Both the position numbers and the translations under genes were made by a program. Under the pieces are notes generated by a model. It was not told the DNA's origin. It worked only from the letters and a program-made list of their open reading frames with translations, and made no database searches. From NCBI RefSeq assembly GCF_900107265.1, contig NZ_FNPJ01000001.1, positions 44,186 to 108,185 on the forward strand: a DNA stretch of 64,000 nucleotides, given 5' to 3'. Every line of letters begins with the position of its first letter. The stretch's first letter is position 1. Positions 58,438 to 64,000 of the stretch are shown here, piece by piece. The DNA comes from Nitrosomonas sp. Nm33. Its GTDB lineage: Bacteria; Pseudomonadota; Gammaproteobacteria; Burkholderiales; Nitrosomonadaceae.

Positions 58438-58794
58438 ATAATCTATGTAAGTACTTGATTATAAAGTAAATTTTAAGAAAATATCATTTATACCGTACCT
58501 TTTACCGTACTGAAGAACAATATTAAAATACATTTCATTTTCGGTAACGAGTGCCGGTCATCAATCAAACTTTAATTTCCCAGCTTAACGGGTATTTGCA
58601 TTCTCAACATAGAGAATTCTTTTTATACGATTAGTATTATCTATAAAAGTTTAGATTTAATCTGACTGATTCAAAAATAGAATTCAATAAGCGCTGACAA
58701 TTGGCATCATTGAAATGACCGCTTTGTGCCATTAGCAATCAATGAGGAAAATCTACTTAACATCTGCTAGACATCAAAAAGCAGCCATTCAACA
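58438..58794. other. AT-rich region after tRNA-Ser
   Basis: About 360 bases with no supported gene. Near 58491-58515 the octamer ACCGTACC/ACCGTACT occurs twice eight bases apart. No integrase gene and no repeated copy of the tRNA 3' end is found in the window, so an attachment site is not shown. Confidence 0.35.
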
Positions 58795-59788
58795 TCAAGC
58801 ATAATTAGTCCACGGATCGTCTTTGTCATTTTCCTCATCATAGTTTCTATTTCGTATTTCTCTTTCAGCCTCGGTTCGACGCTGTTCTGATGTGATCATG
58901 AGGTTAAGTTCTGCGATATGCCTTTTAGCGAATGCTTGGACCTCTGATCTCTCATCTTCAAGCCATTCAGTCAAGGCTTCCTTCCTAGATCTCCACGCGT
59001 TCGCAAATCCAAATTCACCTCTAACCAAATAGCGTAGTCCTTAAGTCCTGTTAGGATTTCATAACGCTCATTGTTATTCTGAGCATCATTCAATAGGTTG
59101 GCGATGTCTTTGTCGAAGAGCTCTTTGCTTTGAAGAAGTCGTTCATAATCTTGCTGAGCTTTCTGTATTTCAAAGCCTGCCGGTATAAGGTACTTGTCCA
59201 TAATCTGCTCAAATCGACGGAAAATGCCTTCCATAGCTTTCTTTCCGTACCATTGCCCATTTCGGCTTTATAAATAGGATCATGGGATGTCTCGGACCAA
59301 GCGTGGTTTAGAATGGTCTGGATCTGAATTTCACATCGAAGATCAGCGAACTTCGCATATTCTGGTAGATGCGTGCGATCCTCACGTAACCGAACCGTAT
59401 AATGAATTGCCCGGTATCGTACCCTTTTGTTTTCAAGAGTAGGATGGTGAACCTTCGTCGAATCTTCTTCAATCTCGAAATTTTCTCGGATTAGTGGTGA
59501 TGCCAGAAAGTGATCAACGTCATTGTTGGTATAGAAGATAAGCCTGACACCCGCGAGATCTCGGCGATCTAGCTCCAGTGTCTGTGTATCCAGTTTGCCC
59601 AACTCGGTTAGTCGTCGCCGCAAGCTTTCGATTTCTTTAGCTCGGCACTGAATGGATTGAGGTCTTGGTAAATTTTCGGTGACTAGTAACGCTTTCTCCA
59701 AAATGAAACGAACCGTTTCAGCGAAAGCTTTGTAGATCGGGAAGTATTTCTTCTCGTAGTCATCAAGGTTCACATATTTCAGTTCCAC
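58795..59788 (-). pseudogene. RelA/SpoT-domain protein, broken by frame changes
   Basis: Read from 59788 leftward, the first 180 residues form a RelA/SpoT synthetase-type domain: LDRRDLAGVRLIFY, RVRYRAIHYTVRL and RCEIQIQTILNHAWSETSHDPIY. After ERK the frame is lost near 59235; the next frame gives AMEGIFRRFEQIMDKYLIP and LQSKELFDKDIANLLND, and a third frame from about 59030 gives FGFANAWRSRKEALTEWLED ending PWTNYA. The three pieces fit together as one longer protein (about 330 or more residues). At least two lesions make it a pseudogene, though the synthetase domain alone remains open as a 232-residue frame. It could have made alarmone-like nucleotides. Confidence 0.75.
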
Positions 59789-59925
59789 TTGTATTCATAT
59801 TCTTACCAGAACGGGGAGGATCGGAAAGGACAGTATATATTCTGTATACTTTCAACTTCAAATAACTTCAGGAATTTTCCCATAAACATGTTCACTACAA
59901 ATTTTGATTATCTTCGGACTACTCT

Positions 59926-60762
59926 ATGAGTGCCGACAACAACAATCCCAGGCTAGCGGTATTGATTGATGCGGACAACACCTTTAAGGTGATCGACCTC
60001 ATTGATGAATTGTTCGAGGAAATATCAAAATTCGGAGATGCGAATGTCAGGCGTATTTATGGTGACTGGACTCAAAATCAGTTGAGCTGATGGAAGGAAA
60101 TGTTGCCCAAACACGCTATCCAACCCATTCAGCAATATGCCAACACCAAAGGCAAGAATGCAACGGATAGCGCGCTGATCATTGATGCTATGGATCTGCT
60201 CTACACAGCCCCGCTGGACGGTTTTTGTATCGTTTCTAGCGACAGCGACTTCACCAGGCTGGCGATTCGATTCCGAGAAGCCGGTAAACTGGTCTACGGT
60301 TTTGGTAAGAAAAAAACACCGGAATCATTGCAAGCCGCCTGCAACGAATTCAAGTACTTCGAAATCCTTTCGCAAAATAAGCAGGTCGACAGTGAAGATG
60401 ATCTTTCGACACAAGCGGAAGATATTTCTAGCAAATCCAAAGCGAGTCCGAAAAAGAAAACCACAAAATCTACGACAACTTCGAGCGAAGCTTCAACCAT
60501 AATACCCGGTACCAAGAAAAATTCCAGGGAGCTGGCGATGGACACCAAACTGGTATCACTGATCCGCTCTGCAATTGAAGCGATTTCCGATGAAGATGGC
60601 TTTGCTAACATGGGAGAGGTGAAAAAACATATTGTGAAGAACTTCTCAGCATTTGATTCGCGAAATTATGGTTACGCAAAATTCAGCGACCTCATAAAGG
60701 CCATTGGCTTGTTCGAAGTAGACACTCAGAATCAGCGTATTAAGGATAAAAGGAAAAAATGA
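59926..60762 (+). pseudogene. NYN-domain / OST-HTH protein with one in-frame stop
   Basis: From ATG 59926 the frame gives PRLAVLIDADN (NYN/PIN catalytic Asp), RRIYGDWTQNQLS, then TGA at 60088-60090, and continues in the same frame with WKEMLPKHAIQPIQQYANTK, NATDSALIIDAMDLLY, FCIVSSDSDFTRLAIRFREA (second Asp cluster). It ends with a Ser/Lys/Thr-rich linker and a C-terminal OST-HTH/LOTUS domain (about 205-270). Only the TGA breaks it. A start at ATG 60100 would make 220 residues lacking the first catalytic Asp. Intact relatives are predicted RNases. It is divergent from the RelA/SpoT gene. Confidence 0.8.
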
Positions 60763-60819
60763 GCGAGACACGTGTTTAATAGCCGATAAAATTTCGTTTC
60801 TTTTTGCGGCGACAGACTA

Positions 60820-61682
60820 AGGTCTGTTGACGTTTTGAGATAAGTATTTCATAAATAGAAGAAAACTCGTAATATTGGGGTTCTCGCACAATCAATAAAA
60901 CGAGTTTGCAATGCCCCGATTAATGCTCAGTGATGAGTTCTGGTCGAAGCTGGAGAAGGTTCTGCTTCAAGAAACAATTTATACAAGCGCAATCTGCGCA
61001 TGACGGTAGAAGGTATGCGGTATCGAATGGGGTTGGTTTGCCCGTGGCGAGACTTACCCAAGGTGTTTGGGTATTGGAATTCAATCTACAAGAGATTCAA
61101 TGCTTGGTCATCCAGTAACAAGTGGGTCGGGGTTTTCAAGGCACTGATCATTGATCCGGATTGGGAGTGGAAATTCATTGACGGCAGCTACATTAAAGCG
61201 CATCAGCATAGTGCGGGTGCAGCAGGTCAAGAACCGCAGGCTATCGGGAAAAGCCGTGCGGGTAACACCATAAAGATACATTTGGCGATGGATGGTTGTG
61301 GCTTACCAGTCGAGTTTGAGATTACCGCTGGAGAAGTGAATGATTGTTCTGTAGCACCGCAGTTTATTGCCAAGTTACCCGATGCGGAAGCAATGGTAGC
61401 GGATAGGGGCTATGACAGTGAATGTATACGTGAGCAGATAGTAAAGAAGGGAGCCAGAGGGCTGTGATACCAACAAGGCGCAACTCAGTGAAAGGTGACG
61501 CAGATATGGATTGGGGATTGGGGATTATATAGATACCGGCATTGGGTAGAAAACGCTTTTGCCCGGCTAAAACAGTGCTAGCAGTAGCAACGCGATATGA
61601 CAAACGGAAGAGAAATTACGAAAGTATGGTTGCCATGGCATGTGGATATCTATGGCTACCTATGTGAAATGTTAACAGACCT
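60820..61682 (+). mobile_element. IS5-family insertion sequence, decayed copy 1
   Basis: Terminal inverted repeats AGGTCTGTTGACG... (left) and ...GTTAACAGACCT (right), flanked by TA on both sides (60818-60819 and 61683-61684), outline an 863-base element. Transposase coding (60911-61667) reads MPRLMLSDEFWSKLEKVL, WRDLPKVFGYWNSIYKRF, FIDGSYIKAHQHSAG, AMVADRGYDSE and ends GYLWLPM. Against the other copies it has a one-base deletion near 60982, a two-base insertion near 61454 (GCCAGAGGG for GCCAGGG), a duplicated GGGGATT near 61515 and a changed stretch near 61575. The DDE enzyme is therefore inactive. Confidence 0.85.
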
Positions 61683-61917
61683 TAGCCTTGTTAAACTACT
61701 CCACGCTAATGCGTGTACCGATCAGCGTGGACATTGCAAATACTTTTCATAAAGTTGTACCCAGAGGTGAACAGAATTGGCTTCCACTTCTCAAAATGCT
61801 GTGTATTCGATTATCTCCGATCGACGAAAAATCAAGTTCAAGTACCTCCCGGAAACGGTGTTGCTTGACCCATCAAGTCGTTTTTCACACCCGCGTTAGA
61901 CCGCAGGTTGGAAAATC

Positions 61918-62577
61918 GTGAAAATATTGCTTGCAGAACCCGAACGTGAGCAGTCCCGAGGGGAAGAGATCGCGAACAGCATCAGCCATGGTATAGGATT
62001 GGTCGCAGCACTTGTGGCAACCCCATTTCTTATTATGCATGCAGTGCAGCACGCAGATACGGAATTCATCGCCGGTGCGAGTCTCTTCGCGGCAACGATG
62101 GTGCTGCTTTATCTTGCTTCCACTCTATATCACGCCCTGCCGCGAGGCAAGGCCAAGTGTGTGTTTAAAATTGTCGAACACAGCGCGATCTTTCTCCTTA
62201 TCGCCGGTACCTACACGCCGTTCACGCTTGGTGTGCTTCGTGGCGCATGGGGCTGGATGCTCCTTGGGATCGTCTGGAGCTTTGCCGCAATCGGGGTGGC
62301 ACTGAAGGTGTTTGATAAGATGTACAACCCCATCATCTCTACCAGTCTTTATCTGCTTATGGGGTGGCTCATTCTGATCGCGATTTATCCGTTATATACC
62401 CGCATACCTGCATCCGGCCTACTATGGTTAGTTGCAGGGGGCATGGCTTACACCGTTGGCGTGTTTTTTTTTGTGACCGATTCGCGCTTTCGATACGGTC
62501 ATTTCATCTGGCATTTGTTTGTAATGGTGGGTACTGCATGTCATTACGTCGCGGTGCTCCGGTATGCGGCCTCCTAG
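61918..62577 (+). CDS. Hemolysin III family membrane protein (PAQR fold)
   Basis: A 219-residue protein with seven hydrophobic segments and the PAQR/HlyIII motifs: EEIANSISHGIGL (about 16-28), STLYHALPRG, EHSAIFLLIAGTYTPF and the C-terminal YGHFIWHLFVMVGTACHYVA with metal-ligand His. Function of bacterial members is unsettled (lipid or receptor-like hydrolase). Starts at GTG 61918 with TTGGA upstream. The base composition is about 50% GC in the part I counted, richer than the core genes around. It lies between IS pieces and seems intact. Confidence 0.85.
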   Translation: MKILLAEPEREQSRGEEIANSISHGIGLVAALVATPFLIMHAVQHADTEFIAGASLFAATMVLLYLASTLYHALPRGKAKCVFKIVEHSAIFLLIAGTYTPFTLGVLRGAWGWMLLGIVWSFAAIGVALKVFDKMYNPIISTSLYLLMGWLILIAIYPLYTRIPASGLLWLVAGGMAYTVGVFFFVTDSRFRYGHFIWHLFVMVGTACHYVAVLRYAAS

Positions 62578-62630
62578 CATGACTCCTGCAGATAGACCTT
62601 CCACTTAGCCTATTTTCTCCTGGTATCGAT

Positions 62631-62918
62631 TTATTTCCACATTACGTCACAGCCTGCCTTTGCTACGGCAGTCAGTAGCTCAATTAGAGGCAGTCCTCGA
62701 TTAACCATGCTCACCGCTGGCTCATCCGTATCCTTTGCTGGTGAGACTTCTTTTTGTGCATTTAAAGCGGCTGTTAACCGACTCGGCGCTTGAGGGACAT
62801 CCGCTGCCAGAATAGCGCCTGGCACGGTTGCACTGTACTCCATCATTTTCAACATGGTAAGCGCGTCATTCCCAAACATGGTGTCGGCATAGACATCGGT
62901 TGTAAATGTCATGAGCAT
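62631..62918 (-). CDS. DUF1840 family protein
   Basis: A 95-residue protein beginning MLMTFTTDVYADTMFGNDAL from the ATG at 62918, with AAGGAG six bases upstream, and ending RGLPLIELLTAVAKAGCDVM-WK. These two ends are the DUF1840 signature seen across betaproteobacteria; function unknown. A longer frame from 63005 would begin inside the IS fragment and is rejected. It is convergent with the HlyIII gene and 29 bases from the IS fragment, so its upstream control region has been cut by the IS. Confidence 0.85.
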   Translation of the reverse strand: MLMTFTTDVYADTMFGNDALTMLKMMEYSATVPGAILAADVPQAPSRLTAALNAQKEVSPAKDTDEPAVSMVNRGLPLIELLTAVAKAGCDVMWK

Positions 62919-62947
62919 ACATTTCTCCTTGAATGAGTAATGAATTG

Positions 62948-63269
62948 ATATCGCGTTGCCACTGCCCGGTACTGTTTTAGCCGGGCAAAAGCGTTTTCTA
63001 CCCAATGCCGGTATCTATATAATCCCCAATCCATATCTGCGTTACCTTTCACTGAGTTGCGCCTTGTTGGTATCACAGCCCTGGCTCCCTTCTTTACTAT
63101 CTGCTCACGTATACATTCACTGTCATAGCCCCTATCCGCTACCATTGCTTCCGCATCGGGTAACTTGGCAATAAGGTGCGGTGCTACAGAACAATCATTC
63201 ACTTCTCCAGCGGTAATCTCAAACTCGACCGGTAAGCCACAATCATCCACCGCCAAATGTATCTTTATG
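62948..63269 (-). mobile_element. IS5-family internal fragment, copy 2
   Basis: About 320 bases nearly identical to the C-terminal half of the transposase (minus strand): IKIHLAVDDCGLPVEFEITA, AMVADRGYDSECIREQIVKK, RRNSVKGNADMDWGLYRYRH and ENAFARLKQYRAVATRY. Both inverted repeats are missing, so it is a relic. At 63269/63270 it joins an unrelated gene in the same frame. Confidence 0.85.
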
Positions 63270-63790
63270 TCAGGATCAATTGGTTGGCCGCGTTTACGTA
63301 TTCCATCTATATCCTTTGCGTAGTCATAATAGTAAACACATAGAAACAGTTTGAGTTGACCCTCGATCAGCGCTCCTAGGCTGGCCCACGCGAGAATGAG
63401 GTCACCATAGGAAGACGCATTTACCCACCGCGATAAGCTCATCGCTAAGGATGCTTGCCATTGAAGCATCGATCTATCCAGAAGATTTGCAGCGTCTCCC
63501 GAAGCCCAACCGCCACCTTCCCAGAAATTCATTATGCTTTGCGTAAGAATGGCGATTCTTTTGCATAGCTCATCTGCATCATAGTTCAGTGTGTCTTTAT
63601 CAGGATGCATCTTCATCTTCTGATTAAACAAGTAATTATAAAATTTTACTATTGCCCGGTTAAGCAAAACCAAGATCAAGCTATTGAGTTGACGAAGGAT
63701 TTTTAGGATTCTGTGGTGTAACAGTTCACGCAACATCCGTACATGTGCTAATTGATCCATCACTGTCTTAAATCGAGATAGAGCCGATGC
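63270..63790 (-). pseudogene. Hypothetical protein gene fragment between IS pieces
   Basis: A protein-like frame of about 170 residues: LAHVRMLRELLHHRILKILR, FNQKMKMHPDKDTLNYDADE, MNFWEGGGWASGDAANLLDR, LSRWVNASSYGDLILAWASL and FLCVYYYDYAKDIDGIRKRG. I do not recognise the family with certainty. Its C-terminal end is replaced by the IS fragment at 63269 and the other side is cut by the third IS copy at 63791-63792. A likely native start is the Met of MDQLAHVRMLREL at about 63759. The long chimeric frame (62909-63862) is an accident. Confidence 0.6.
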
Positions 63791-63792
63791 TA

Positions 63793-64000
63793 GGGTCTGT
63801 TGACGTTTTGAGATAAGTATTTCATAAATAGAAGCAAACTCGTAATATTGAGAGGTTCTCACACCACCAATAAAACGAGTTTGCGATGCCCCGATTGATG
63901 CTTACTGATGAGTTCTGGTCGAAGCTGGAGAAAATTCTGCTTCAAGAAGCGATTTATAACAAGCGCAATTTGCGCATGACGATAGAAGGTATGTTATATC
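63793..64000 (+). mobile_element. IS5-family insertion sequence, copy 3 (5' part, runs off the window)
   Basis: Begins GGGTCTGTTGACGTTTTGAG next to TA (63791-63792), the same end as copy 1. The leader and first codons match copy 1 but without its early deletion, so this copy may be intact and active. The rest lies beyond the window. Confidence 0.85.
63886..64000 (+). CDS. IS5-family transposase, N-terminal part
   Basis: The frame MPRLMLTDEFWSKLEKILLQ, then EAIYNKRNLRMTIEGMLY, is open to the window end. It keeps TATAACAAG where copy 1 has TATACAAG, so the reading frame that is broken in copy 1 is whole here. It is the DDE transposase that would mobilise the element family. Confidence 0.85.
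   Translation, partial: MPRLMLTDEFWSKLEKILLQEAIYNKRNLRMTIEGMLY

Noticed and set aside
58491..58515. Repeated ACCGTACC/ACCGTACT after tRNA-Ser as an attachment site
   Set aside because: Only eight bases long, not shared with the tRNA 3' end, and no integrase nearby.
61688..61921. 77-codon plus-strand frame between IS copy 1 and the HlyIII gene
   Set aside because: No recognisable motif, no ribosome site, and it overlaps the HlyIII start; probably junk next to the IS.
62909..63862. 317-codon frame as a single transposase-like gene
   Set aside because: Its start is antisense to an IS end and its middle is unrelated to transposases; it is a chimera of three sources.

Overview
The window looks like a core chromosomal segment of a low-GC betaproteobacterium, most likely an ammonia oxidiser of the Nitrosomonadaceae (Nitrosomonas type). 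This is inferred from protein flavour and gene order: dprA-smg-topB; def-fmt-rsmB-DUF4390-ntrY-ntrX; tkt-gap-pgk-pyk-fba with a Calvin-cycle-type class II aldolase; ppk1 beside a CYTH/CHAD protein; and a dicluster-type cytochrome c4. No amo, hao or RuBisCO gene lies in the window, so the genus is not proven.

Layout. Positions 1-7000 are mostly minus strand: aroA (cut by the window edge), a small two-helix membrane ORF on the plus strand, then topB, smg, dprA and a LysM protein. Positions 7370-14287 form one compact plus-strand run: def, fmt, rsmB, a DUF4390 gene and the NtrY/NtrX-type two-component pair, with overlapping start and stop codons. The NtrX homologue has lost the ATPase and sigma-54 contact signatures. 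Positions 14442-21694 are the central carbon cluster (tkt, gap, pgk, pyk, fba), closed by a strong terminator. Positions 21750-25768 (minus) carry the polyphosphate genes (CYTH-CHAD, ppk1) and an Fe(II)-trafficking protein. From 26118 to 34633 come an EAL-CBS-GGDEF gene broken at a run of six G, argA, rsmE, a thioredoxin-like protein, an inositol-monophosphatase-family gene, the remains of trkA/trkH, apaG, a tetrapyrrole-methylase-fold methyltransferase, gloA and rubredoxin. From 34686 to 46839 lie cofactor and housekeeping genes (thiD, thiE, hemL, cytochrome c4, map, rph, rdgB, hemW, a decayed formate/nitrite transporter, an FMO-type oxidase, trmB, thiG, thiS) and tRNA-Gly. Positions 46930-50024 hold a three-gene operon: retropepsin-like protease, inactive transglutaminase fused to a 7TM domain, and an ATP-grasp ligase. 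It is the least understood intact system in the window. After that come cbpM/cbpA, a YciI protein, a parvulin, alr, ftsY-ftsE-ftsX and rpoH. rpoH has a perfect CIRCE operator upstream, which suggests HrcA control of the heat-shock sigma factor.

Right end. Beyond tRNA-Ser (58345-58437) the character changes. Nearly everything to 64000 is accessory and damaged: a RelA/SpoT-domain gene broken by frame changes, a divergent NYN-OST-HTH gene with one in-frame stop, three pieces of one IS5-family element, an intact hemolysin-III-family gene, a DUF1840 gene, and a gene fragment caught between IS pieces. This resembles a decaying tRNA-adjacent island.

Loss of function recurs across the window: EAL-GGDEF, trkAH, the formate/nitrite transporter, an unidentified remnant near 38.6-38.9 kb, the RelA/SpoT gene, the NYN gene and the IS transposase. 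This is consistent with genome streamlining, although homopolymer sequencing errors could explain the two single-site frameshifts next to G or T runs.
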